DNA from: Natronohydrobacter sp.
GTDB taxonomy: Bacteria > Pseudomonadota > Alphaproteobacteria > Rhodobacterales > Rhodobacteraceae
NCBI GenBank assembly: GCA_020832585.1
Contig: JAFIEL010000254.1
Span: forward strand, 1-33,662
Reading direction: 5' to 3'
DNA: 33,662 nt
Shown: positions 8,671 through 15,529 of the stretch, one piece after another
Layout: every line of letters begins with the position of its first letter
How positions within the stretch are numbered: position 1 is the stretch's first letter
Position numbers and translations under genes: made by a program
Notes under the pieces: generated by a model
What the model was told of the DNA's origin: nothing
Seen by the model: only the letters and a program-made list of their open reading frames with translations
Database searches by the model: none

Positions 8671-9542
8671 CTGTAGTGAATCCTCTTGTCAAGAAACCCG
8701 AACTGGAACAGCGCAATCAGACCCAGAAGAACCAGCATCACCACACTCAGCGCAGCGGCATAGGCTGTATCCCAGAAGTTGAAGGCAACCTGATAGATGT
8801 AGTGCAGCAGAAGTTGTGTTGAGTTGTTCGGCCCCCCGCGCGTCAGCGCGATCACATGGTCCACCAACCGAAAGGCTTCGATCACGGCATTGATCAGGAT
8901 GAACAGCGTTGTCGGCATCATCAGCGGCAGGATCACACGGCGCAAACGCTGGAAATAATTGGCCCCTTCCAGGGTCGCGGCCTCCAGCAAGGTTGGCGGG
9001 ATCTGTTGCAGCGCGGCCAGATAGAAGATCATGAAAAACCCGGCCAGTTTCCAGATCGTGATGACGATCAGCGCCCAGAGCGCAGTGCTCGACTGCCCCA
9101 GCCAATTGGTGCCACCCCAGCCGAACAGTCGCAGGAACTGATCGATCAGGCCATAATCCGGGGTGTAAAAGAACATCCAGATATTGGCCACCGCGATCAT
9201 CGGCAGGATCGTTGGGGTGAAATAGGCCAGCCGGACAAAACCCCGCCCCTTGATACGGGCATTGACCAGCAAAGCCATGGCCAGGGCCAGCCCCATCGAC
9301 ACCGGGATCACGACGGCGGCGTAGATCAGGTTGTTGATAAAGGCGCGGTGGAAGACAGGATCGGCCACCATGCGCTCGAAATTTCCGGTCCCCACGAACG
9401 CGGCAGGGCGCCGGCCCCGTGGGGTCGAATAGACACTGTCGATCAGAGTTGCGACCGTGGGGTAGAATGTGAACGCGATCAGAAGCACCGCTGCCGGAAA
9501 CAACAGCGCGAAACTGATGAGGAAATTGCGCGACATTTTCAT
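8667..9542 (-). CDS. ABC transporter permease (UgpA/MalF-like)
   Basis: 291 residues from the ATG at 9542, which has GGGG about ten bases upstream; a GTG at 9557 in the same frame would add five residues (GTG has no visible ribosome binding site). It has six hydrophobic helices and the EAA loop LLEAATLEGANYFQRLRRVILPL in the C-terminal half. It follows the binding-protein gene by about 30 bases and overlaps the second permease by four. It is the inner-membrane partner of the UgpE-like permease. Confidence 0.9.
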   Translation of the reverse strand: MKMSRNFLISFALLFPAAVLLIAFTFYPTVATLIDSVYSTPRGRRPAAFVGTGNFERMVADPVFHRAFINNLIYAAVVIPVSMGLALAMALLVNARIKGRGFVRLAYFTPTILPMIAVANIWMFFYTPDYGLIDQFLRLFGWGGTNWLGQSSTALWALIVITIWKLAGFFMIFYLAALQQIPPTLLEAATLEGANYFQRLRRVILPLMMPTTLFILINAVIEAFRLVDHVIALTRGGPNNSTQLLLHYIYQVAFNFWDTAYAAALSVVMLVLLGLIALFQFGFLDKRIHYR

Positions 9543-9573
9543 TTTCGGAAACCCCACGGTCTTTGTTTGCGCG

Positions 9574-10869
9574 TCAGTTACGATAGACGGTCAGGATACG
9601 ATCCGCCTCGGCCTGTGCGTCGCGCATGGCTTGTTCCGGGGTCTTGTCACCGGTCAGAGCTGCCTGGATGCCGGTATTCAAGACCTGGTTGATCCGCGCA
9701 GCTTCAAAAGTCGAGATTTCCGGCACGGAATCGGGGATCTGCAAGCGGGCGACCTCTGCTTGCGGCACTTCGGCGACGAAGTTGCGCAGGGTCTCGGTCT
9801 CCCAGGAATCGTCTCGCGGCGCAACATAACCTGTTTGCACACCCCAATCGGCCAGCAATTCAGCCGAGGTCATGAATTTCGTGAACTCAAACGCGGCCTT
9901 TTGCTGCTCTTCCGTTGCCCCGGAGAAGATATAGAGGTTTCCACCCCCAAGCACCGAGGCTGGTTCCGGATTGCCCGGATAGGGGGCCACACCGAATTCA
10001 AACGTGGCATTGGTGCGGATATTGCCCAGATTGCCGGTCGTATGCCATGCCATCGCAAGGCGGCCTTGAAGGAAATCACTGGGCGTCGTTCCCCATTCCA
10101 GAATACCGGGCGGCTGGATACCGTGTTCATTGCTCAGATCGACAAAGAACTGTAGCGCACCGATGACTTCGGGTGTGTCGAAGAAGGTATGCAGACCGTC
10201 CTCGCTCGACAACTGCCCGCCATTTTGCGCGACCAATGCCCCGAACAGCCAGTGCACGGCGTTCATGCTGCTGGGAATGCCCAGACCATATTGGGTGACA
10301 TTGCCAGAGGCATCGCGGATCGTCAGCGCTTTGCCGAATTCCACCATCTCGTCCCAGGTCCGTGGCGGCTGGTTCGGATCAAGGCCCGCCGCAGCGAACA
10401 GATCCTTGTTGTAATACATCACCGCGGTCGAACGCTGGAACGGCACCGACCACAGATGACCGTCAACCTGCGCGGATGCCAGATAGGCAGGCATGAAACC
10501 GTCAAGCCATGCGCGATCTTCATCTGTGCTGATGAAGGTGTCGATGGGCTGAACCACGTCTTCGTCAATCAGGGTATAGATATCGGTTGCCAGCAACACA
10601 GCCACAGTGGGCGGGTTGCCACTGCGCGCGGCGGTCAGGGCGCGTGTGGTGGTTTCCGTGTAGTTGCCCGAAAAGATCGCCTCGACGCGAATATCCGGGT
10701 TCTGGGCGTGAAAATCGGCAACATAGCCGTCGACCACATCGGTCAGCGGCCCGCCAACCTGCACAGGGTAGAAGAATGTGATATTGGTCTGTGCAAAGGC
10801 AGGCGACAGGGCAAGCAAGGTCACACCGACACTGCCGAGCAGTGTCTGTTTAACTGAAGTCCACTTCAT
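9574..10869 (-). CDS. ABC transporter substrate-binding protein, UgpB-like
   Basis: 431 residues with a clear Sec signal peptide (Lys near the start, a hydrophobic stretch, cleavage expected after AFA near residue 26), so the mature protein is periplasmic. Segments such as SGNYTETTTRALTAARSG, MYYNKDLFAAAGLDPNQPP followed by RTWDEM, and LGGGNLYIF resemble the glycerol-3-phosphate binding protein UgpB as I remember it (YYNKDxFxxAGLDPxQPPxTW). Family 1 extracellular solute-binding fold. It is encoded between the ATPase and the permeases. The true ligand could be glycerol-3-phosphate, glycerophosphodiesters or another carbohydrate. Confidence 0.88.
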   Translation of the reverse strand: MKWTSVKQTLLGSVGVTLLALSPAFAQTNITFFYPVQVGGPLTDVVDGYVADFHAQNPDIRVEAIFSGNYTETTTRALTAARSGNPPTVAVLLATDIYTLIDEDVVQPIDTFISTDEDRAWLDGFMPAYLASAQVDGHLWSVPFQRSTAVMYYNKDLFAAAGLDPNQPPRTWDEMVEFGKALTIRDASGNVTQYGLGIPSSMNAVHWLFGALVAQNGGQLSSEDGLHTFFDTPEVIGALQFFVDLSNEHGIQPPGILEWGTTPSDFLQGRLAMAWHTTGNLGNIRTNATFEFGVAPYPGNPEPASVLGGGNLYIFSGATEEQQKAAFEFTKFMTSAELLADWGVQTGYVAPRDDSWETETLRNFVAEVPQAEVARLQIPDSVPEISTFEAARINQVLNTGIQAALTGDKTPEQAMRDAQAEADRILTVYRN

Positions 10870-10878
10870 GGTTTTTCC

Positions 10879-11931
10879 TCACGCTGGTTGGAGTTGCACC
10901 CAATCGGGTTGAGCCACGGCAGCTTCCTGCCGAAGCCCGGTTTCTGCATCGAACAGGTGAAGCGCATCCGCGTTCCACCCCAGGTGCAGTGTCGCGCCCG
11001 GCACTATTGCAGGACGCCCTTGCAGACGGACGGCGCATTGCACCCCCTCCACGTCAACGGAAAGAACCGAGTCAGCGCCAAAATACTCGGCATGCGTGAC
11101 CCGACCCGGCAGACCCCGTTCGACCAGAAAAATTTCCTCTGGCCGCAGTCCAACCTTGAACTTGCCGTCAATGGTCATGCCACAAGCTTTGAATGCGCCC
11201 ACATCAAGAATATTCATCGGCGGCGCACCAATGAATTTGGCAACAAAGGTGGATGCCGGGCGCGAATACAGCACTTCGGGCGTGTCGAATTGTTCGATCC
11301 GGCCATTGCGGAGCAACGCGACACGATCCGCCATGCTCATGGCTTCTGTTTGATCGTGGGTGACAAAAATCATCGTGATCCCGAGCCTGCGCTGCAGAGA
11401 GCGGATCTCGTTGCGCATCTCTGCGCGCAGCGACGCATCAAGGTTGGACAATGGTTCATCCAGCAAGCAGACAGGCGCCGATGCAATCAAGGCACGCCCC
11501 AGGGCCACGCGCTGCTGCTGCCCGCCCGACAGTTGAGAGGGACGCCGATCCAGCAGGTCCTTCAACCCCAGAAGCGGCGCAACCCGCGCAAGCTTTTCGG
11601 ACTGACTCTTGCGGGATTCGCCGCGGACCGACAGCCCGAAGGTGATATTGTCAGCCACCGTCAGGTGCGGGAACAGCGCATAGGACTGGAACACCATGGA
11701 AATACCGCGCTTTGCGGATGGCAAATTCGTGATCTGCTTGCCATCCAGCAGTATTTCGCCAGAGCTGGCATCTTCAAGACCGGCAATCAAACGCAACGTT
11801 GTGGATTTGCCGCACCCGGACGGGCCCAGCAATGCGATGAACTCGCCTTCCCGCGTTTCCAGATCCAGATCTCGCACGACATGCGTGTCGCCCCAGAACT
11901 TGTTCAGACCACGAATTGTCAGGACGGACAT
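10879..11931 (-). CDS. ABC transporter ATP-binding protein (UgpC/MalK type)
   Basis: 350 residues from the ATG at 11931 (AAGGAAAG upstream), which starts MSVLTIRGLNKFWG as expected; a longer frame adds 26 unrelated basic residues. Walker A GPSGCGKST (36–44), signature LSGGQQQR (134–141), Walker B CLLDEP (155–160), and the switch histidine in FVTHDQTEAM. The C-terminal third is the MOP/TOBE-type regulatory domain of MalK/UgpC proteins (KVGLRPEEIF). It energises import through the two permeases encoded downstream. It lies 10 bases after the DeoR regulator gene. Confidence 0.92.
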   Translation of the reverse strand: MSVLTIRGLNKFWGDTHVVRDLDLETREGEFIALLGPSGCGKSTTLRLIAGLEDASSGEILLDGKQITNLPSAKRGISMVFQSYALFPHLTVADNITFGLSVRGESRKSQSEKLARVAPLLGLKDLLDRRPSQLSGGQQQRVALGRALIASAPVCLLDEPLSNLDASLRAEMRNEIRSLQRRLGITMIFVTHDQTEAMSMADRVALLRNGRIEQFDTPEVLYSRPASTFVAKFIGAPPMNILDVGAFKACGMTIDGKFKVGLRPEEIFLVERGLPGRVTHAEYFGADSVLSVDVEGVQCAVRLQGRPAIVPGATLHLGWNADALHLFDAETGLRQEAAVAQPDWVQLQPA

Positions 11932-11941
11932 GGCGCTTTCC

Positions 11942-12727
11942 TTACGCGAACACGATTTTTTTCTGGAGCGATTCTGGCGCTGCTGATGCAAGCTGTCGTG
12001 TTCCGGCATCCGTGATGATCAGATCCACGTCATCCAACGACGAGATGACCGACATCGCGCTTTTCGAGAATTTCGAATGATCCGCAAGCACGATCACCTT
12101 CTGAGCGATTCCGATCATTTCGCGCTGCACTGCGGCGACATCTGGTGTTGCCACATTGATCCGCGCCCGCCCCAGATCGACGGAGGATACTGACAGGAAC
12201 AGCTTGTCCACGTTGAAACGGCTGATTGCTTCGGTCGCGATCGGACCGATCATGCTGTGGTTCATGTTGCAATATTCCCCGCCAGTCACATACAGGCTGC
12301 GCACGTCCGCCGCGCTCAGACATGATGCAATATCAATGCCGTTTGTAACAAACGTAAGACTCGCACGATGCGAAAGTTGCCGGGCAAGTTGCAGCGTTGT
12401 TGTCCCGGCATCGATGAAGACAACATCGCCATCCTGAACCAATTCCGCCGCAATCTTCGCAATTCTTAGCTTTTCAGCGGAGTTTTGCACCATGCGCTCG
12501 GCATTCGAGTACTCCTGGACCACCTGGCCGATGGGCAAGGCGCCGCCATGTGTTCGCCGGATCAAGCCGCGTGCTTCGAGATCAACAAGATCACGCCGTA
12601 TGGTCGCTTCAGATACGCCAAGGTAAGTTTGCAGATCCTGTGTATCCGCATAAGTCCGCGCCTGAAGGCGCTCCAACAGACGCGCCTGACGCTTCGATGT
12701 CAAGGAAATCGCCTTTCCGCCCGGCAT
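11942..12727 (-). CDS. DeoR family transcriptional regulator
   Basis: 261 residues from the ATG at 12727, chosen because GGGAGG lies about nine bases upstream; an in-frame ATG at 12745 would add six residues. N-terminal DeoR winged helix-turn-helix (QDLQTYLGVSEATIRRDLVDLEARG, about residues 30–54) with the typical RTHGGA after it. The C-terminal DeoRC sensor has FIDAGTTTLQLARQL, TNGIDIA and ADHSKF, which in this family bind a phosphorylated sugar or polyol. As first gene of the uptake operon it likely represses the operon and itself; palindromes lie just upstream. Confidence 0.9.
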   Translation of the reverse strand: MPGGKAISLTSKRQARLLERLQARTYADTQDLQTYLGVSEATIRRDLVDLEARGLIRRTHGGALPIGQVVQEYSNAERMVQNSAEKLRIAKIAAELVQDGDVVFIDAGTTTLQLARQLSHRASLTFVTNGIDIASCLSAADVRSLYVTGGEYCNMNHSMIGPIATEAISRFNVDKLFLSVSSVDLGRARINVATPDVAAVQREMIGIAQKVIVLADHSKFSKSAMSVISSLDDVDLIITDAGTRQLASAAPESLQKKIVFA

Positions 12728-12754
12728 GCTCGTCGACCTCCCCATCGAATCACA

Positions 12755-12771
12755 TGATTAAATGTTAATCA
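12755..12771. promoter_or_regulatory. Candidate DeoR operator palindrome
   Basis: TGATTAAATGTTAATCA is a perfect inverted repeat with 7-base arms, 28 bases upstream of the chosen deoR-type start. It is well placed to be the operator or part of the promoter of the uptake operon. Confidence 0.45.
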
Positions 12772-12800
12772 CAGTTTGAATGATCTGTCATGAAGTTTTT

Positions 12801-12814
12801 CGATCATTTGATCG
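12801..12814. promoter_or_regulatory. Second palindrome upstream of the DeoR operon
   Basis: CGATCATTTGATCG is a perfect palindrome with 6-base arms about 75 bases upstream of the DeoR start. A further TGATCAA half-site follows. It may be a second operator; it does not share an obvious half-site with the other palindrome. Confidence 0.3.
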
Positions 12815-13019
12815 TTATTGATCAAGTTGCCAATCGCAATGCCAAATCTGGTAACGCCCGGAAGCACGGCCATTGCAAGACTGCGCGCCTGTGTGCACTG
12901 ATTGCCCTCGGCCTGCCCAAACACGATATGCCGATGGGTTGCTCCGAGGTAACTCTCGCCCATTTCACACCGTCGATCAGCCTTCATCATCGCAGCTCTG
13001 ACCGCGTGCGTGGTGGTGG

Positions 13020-13071
13020 CGCATCGCCGGGATTTTCATCCCCCGGATAAAAATCTGATCCGGCTGATGCG
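13020..13071. repeat. Imperfect stem-loop in the left flank
   Basis: CGCATC then GCCGGGAT on the left side pairs with ATCCGGC then GATGCG on the right side, with one bulged base on each strand, giving about 13 base pairs around a 24-base loop. No T-run follows on either strand, so it is not a standard terminator. Role unknown. Confidence 0.45.
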
Positions 13072-13124
13072 TGACGAACTTGTCCCATAGTGCTCCCTTC
13101 CATTCGTGGGAAAGGATCGCACCA

Positions 13125-13214
13125 TCAAACCGGGGGATCGAACCCCAGGACCCGCTCTCCTGAAACAGGCAATAGCATTCGTGTGCGCTGCAAACTCACA
13201 CGAAAATGGCTTGA
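13125..13214 (-). other. tRNA-like fold (acceptor-like stem and T-arm), not a canonical tRNA
   Basis: On the minus strand TCAAGCC (13214–13208) can pair with GGTTTGA (13131–13125), closing a region with three hairpins. The first is an 8-bp stem TTCGTGTG/CACACGAA, the second is CCTG-TTT-CAGG, and the third is a T-arm-like hairpin GGGG-TTCGATC-CCCC. The T-loop sequence is that of a tRNA, but there is no D-arm, no 7-base anticodon loop and no encoded CCA. It could be a decayed tRNA, a structured small RNA or chance. Confidence 0.25.
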
Positions 13215-13320
13215 GTCAGCTTGCGATCCATCAAGACGTGACCAAGCGCTTCTCCATGTGGGGCGCTTCGTGGGGCAAAGCGCCAAAAGGCAAATTTTCC
13301 CCAGTAAAATCAATGATAGG

Positions 13321-13342
13321 TGGCGGAGACGATGGAATTCGA
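13321..13342. other. attL, left copy of the tRNA-Ser 3' end
   Basis: The first 15 bases TGGCGGAGACGATGG and the last 6 ATTCGA match the 3' end of tRNA-Ser at 27404–27425; only the base between them differs (A here, G in the tRNA). This is the remnant of the original tRNA end displaced by integration. Confidence 0.85.
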
Positions 13343-13434
13343 CAAAAAGACAGACAGAAAGACACAACAGAAAAAACCGATCAAAAACAAGATGTTGTGA
13401 GAAAGACAACAACACACACAAGACGCACAGCGGG

Positions 13435-13462
13435 GCAGACACCGAGCAAAAACCGAGCAAAA
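13435..13462 (+). repeat. Left arm repeat: GCAGAC plus two tandem 11-mers
   Basis: GCAGAC followed by two head-to-tail copies of ACCGAGCAAAA. The same 28 bases recur exactly at 27300–27327, in the same orientation, close to the other att site. The location on both arms and the tandem 11-mers fit arm-type binding sites of the tyrosine integrase N-terminal domain. Confidence 0.65.
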
Positions 13463-13528
13463 AACCGCTTGAGAAAGACCCGCCACCCCGCCATGATGGG
13501 GGAGACATTGGCACACACAGGCGGACAC

Positions 13529-14833
13529 ATGAAGATTTACAGGCGGGGCAAAAAAGGGCTTTTCTGTTTGCGACTATGGATCCCCGAACACTACCGAGAG
13601 ATCGAGCCACGGCGGGATCTGTTTTTGACCCTACGCACAACAGACGAAGCGGAGGCACACCGCCGAGCCGTTGAGACGCGGGACGGCATTTTTGCAGACC
13701 TTGACCGCCGTCTTTCCGCCCGCCTTGCAACCGAGGGGACGGCGGCACACTACGACAGGATCCGAGACATCGCCACAGCCCATGGCCATCATTACAAGAC
13801 CAGCGAACAGATCGCAGAGGGGCCAATCGAAGACCTGATCTCACGCGTTTTGACATTGAAAAAGACAGACCCAAAAGCAGAGAGCAAAGAGACCACCGCC
13901 GCCTTGTTGGGAGGGGTGGAGCCGCCCAAAGTGATGATCTCTACCTTGTTTGCGGAGTATGAAAAGATCGCAACAGAAGAGATCGCCGGCAAGACCCCCG
14001 ACGCAATCCGCAGATGGAGAAACCCACGCCTGAAAGCCGCCGCCAATTTTGTGAAGGCGGTGGGAGACCGCCCCGTTTTGGACATAACCCGAGATGAAGC
14101 CTTGGACTTTCGCGGCTGGTGGTTGGACCGTTTGACAGACCCCGAAGAGGCCGCAGGAAGCCCAGGCACGGCCAACAAAGACATGATCCACCTTGGGGGC
14201 ATGATTGGGAAATTGTGCAGATTCAAAAGATGGACAGACCCCCGCGTGTTTGCAGGCCTTGCCCTGAAAGAGAAGAGCGGCAGAGCGATCCCGCCGTTTG
14301 ATAACGAATGGATCGCCGCCACCCTGATGTGTGAAAACCCGATCCCCGAGTTGGACAGGGAAGCCTTGGACGTTTTGCTAGTGATGGTGAACACAGGGGC
14401 GAGACCGAGCGAGATCCACGGCCTCACAGCCGAAGACATACGGCTAGACACACCGATCCCTTTCATTGACATAAACGACAAACACCGCACACTGAAAACC
14501 GAAGCGAGCAAGCGAAAGATCCCCTTGTGGGGGGTTGCCTTGGAGGCCATGAAACGGCGGCCTGATGGGTTCCCCACATACAGAGGGCGGGACCTATGGA
14601 GCACAATCACCAACCGCACAATTCGAAACACAGGCCTTTTCCCAACGCCCGACCACCGAGCCTACAGCCTACGCCACTCATTTGAAGACCGCATGATCGC
14701 AGAGGAGATCCCAGAGAGGATCGCGGCGGACATGATGGGCCACACGATACGCCGTGAAAGGTATGGCAAAGGGGCAAGCCTTGAGAAAAAACTGGAAGTG
14801 ATCCAACGCATAGCGATCACGCCCACCCGATAA
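13529..14833 (+). CDS. int: Tyrosine recombinase/integrase
   Basis: 434 residues from the ATG at 13529. The frame is open back to 13106, but that would run across attL and the arm repeat, and the family usually starts with a short basic strand like MKIYRRGKKGLFCLRLWIP. Catalytic residues of the phage-integrase domain are visible: R292 (GARPSE), the Lys region LKTEASKRKIPL, YSLRHSF with R382 (a Tyr at 379 stands where many relatives have His), H405 (MMGHT) and the nucleophile Y412 (RERYGKG). The N-terminal part should bind the arm sites. It integrates the element into, and with a directionality factor excises it from, tRNA-Ser. No excisionase is recognisable. Confidence 0.92.
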   Translation: MKIYRRGKKGLFCLRLWIPEHYREIEPRRDLFLTLRTTDEAEAHRRAVETRDGIFADLDRRLSARLATEGTAAHYDRIRDIATAHGHHYKTSEQIAEGPIEDLISRVLTLKKTDPKAESKETTAALLGGVEPPKVMISTLFAEYEKIATEEIAGKTPDAIRRWRNPRLKAAANFVKAVGDRPVLDITRDEALDFRGWWLDRLTDPEEAAGSPGTANKDMIHLGGMIGKLCRFKRWTDPRVFAGLALKEKSGRAIPPFDNEWIAATLMCENPIPELDREALDVLLVMVNTGARPSEIHGLTAEDIRLDTPIPFIDINDKHRTLKTEASKRKIPLWGVALEAMKRRPDGFPTYRGRDLWSTITNRTIRNTGLFPTPDHRAYSLRHSFEDRMIAEEIPERIAADMMGHTIRRERYGKGASLEKKLEVIQRIAITPTR

Positions 14834-15000
14834 CCTGAAAGCACACCAACGCCATGGCCACAGGCCGCGTGGAGGTTATCGAAAGGAGAAAGAAAAAGAC
14901 CCCCGCACGGCGGCGGGGGCAAGGACAGGTGAAGCGAAAAACATAGGGACGAAAACAGAAAAAGACAAACCCCCGAACGGGGGCAAGGGGGAACAGGACA

Positions 15001-15022
15001 GGCGGCCAAAGGCCGCCCCTTT
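15001..15022 (+). terminator. Intrinsic terminator after int
   Basis: GGCGGCC-AAA-GGCCGCC followed by CCTTTT, between the convergent integrase and TraD/MobC-like genes. The 167 bases between the int stop and this hairpin show only smaller C/G-run hairpins and no gene. Confidence 0.65.
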
Positions 15023-15268
15023 TCATTTGAACGACTGCAGAAAATCGCGATCCTTTTCACTCACAAAGCGGAGCAGATACGCCTCCAGCCTTTCCATCTT
15101 TTCCTTGTCTTTTTCTTTCTCAAACGCAGACAACAAAGCCGCCCCCAAGATTATTTTGCGACGAGCCAAAGCCCGCCTCTTTTCATCTTTCAAGCGGGCC
15201 GCAGCCGCCTGCAGTTGTGCCTCGAGTTGGGCTTTTCTCTTTTCCAGTTTTGAAACGCTTTTTGACAT
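15023..15268 (-). CDS. Small TraD/MobC-like mobilization accessory protein
   Basis: 81 residues from the ATG at 15268 (GAGG upstream; another ATG lies one codon before). It is a charged, helical, probably coiled-coil protein: SKLEKRKAQLEAQLQAAAAR, then RRALARRKIILGAALLSAFEK. This matches the layout of TraD/TraC-type conjugal transfer proteins found divergent from MobA/TraA relaxases (basic helix, then R-x-x-x-LGA-hydrophobic helix). It would bind oriT and help the relaxase. It is transcribed away from the relaxase with oriT in between, the usual arrangement of such modules. The frame extends upstream to 15427, but that part overlaps oriT and is unlike the family. Confidence 0.65.
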   Translation of the reverse strand: MSKSVSKLEKRKAQLEAQLQAAAARLKDEKRRALARRKIILGAALLSAFEKEKDKEKMERLEAYLLRFVSEKDRDFLQSFK

Positions 15269-15404
15269 CATGGCCTCATCATTTTTTTCTTTCTCAAAAC
15301 GAGATGGGGCCTTTTTTTGGCAACCGCCAAACACAGGCCACACCTGATTTGGACATGGCCAGCGAAGCAGGCCGCCCCGACAAATTGAGCGTAGCGAAAT
15401 ATGG

Positions 15405-15461
15405 AAGGGCGCACTTATGCAAACCAAGGTTTGCGGCGGCCAAAGGCCACCTGTGCGCCCT
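15405..15461 (-). other. oriT: Origin of transfer (IncQ-like oriT)
   Basis: On the minus strand an inverted repeat, GCAAACC-TT-GGTTTGC (15434–15419), is followed one base later by TAAGTGCGCCCTT (15417–15405). Inverted repeat plus TAAGTGCGCCCT is the layout of the R1162/RSF1010-type oriT as I remember it, and the relaxase here is of the matching MobA class. The nick would fall close to the end of the core. A second core-like TGTGCGCCCT is present on the + strand at 15452–15461, so the whole segment is an imperfect palindrome. Confidence 0.75.
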
Positions 15462-15529
15462 CACGCTACCGCTCCGGGAGGGGCGACCTTGCCAGGCCGC
15501 AAAAACACGAACGACAAAGACAAAAACGA

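Larger units (their letters stand above)
12728..13320. other. Intergenic region between the DeoR operon and the island
   Basis: About 590 bases of host DNA. Beyond the two palindromes it holds only short open frames without recognisable features, for example a 73-codon frame on the minus strand at 12769–12990. It also has a large imperfect stem-loop at 13020–13071 and a tRNA-like set of helices at 13125–13214. No protein gene is supported here. Confidence 0.5.

Noticed and set aside
12769-12990. 73-codon minus-strand frame after the DeoR regulator region
   Set aside because: No clear ribosome binding site or recognisable motifs, and it overlaps the DeoR operator palindrome; treated as intergenic.
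13085-13214. Permuted tmRNA gene
   Set aside because: A T-arm-like hairpin is present, but no tag reading frame ending in an Ala-Leu-Ala-Ala-like peptide follows, and the acceptor sequences do not fit.
13106-13528. Upstream extension of the integrase frame
   Set aside because: It crosses attL and the arm repeat and starts in host DNA, so after excision it would change; the family N-terminus is at 13529.
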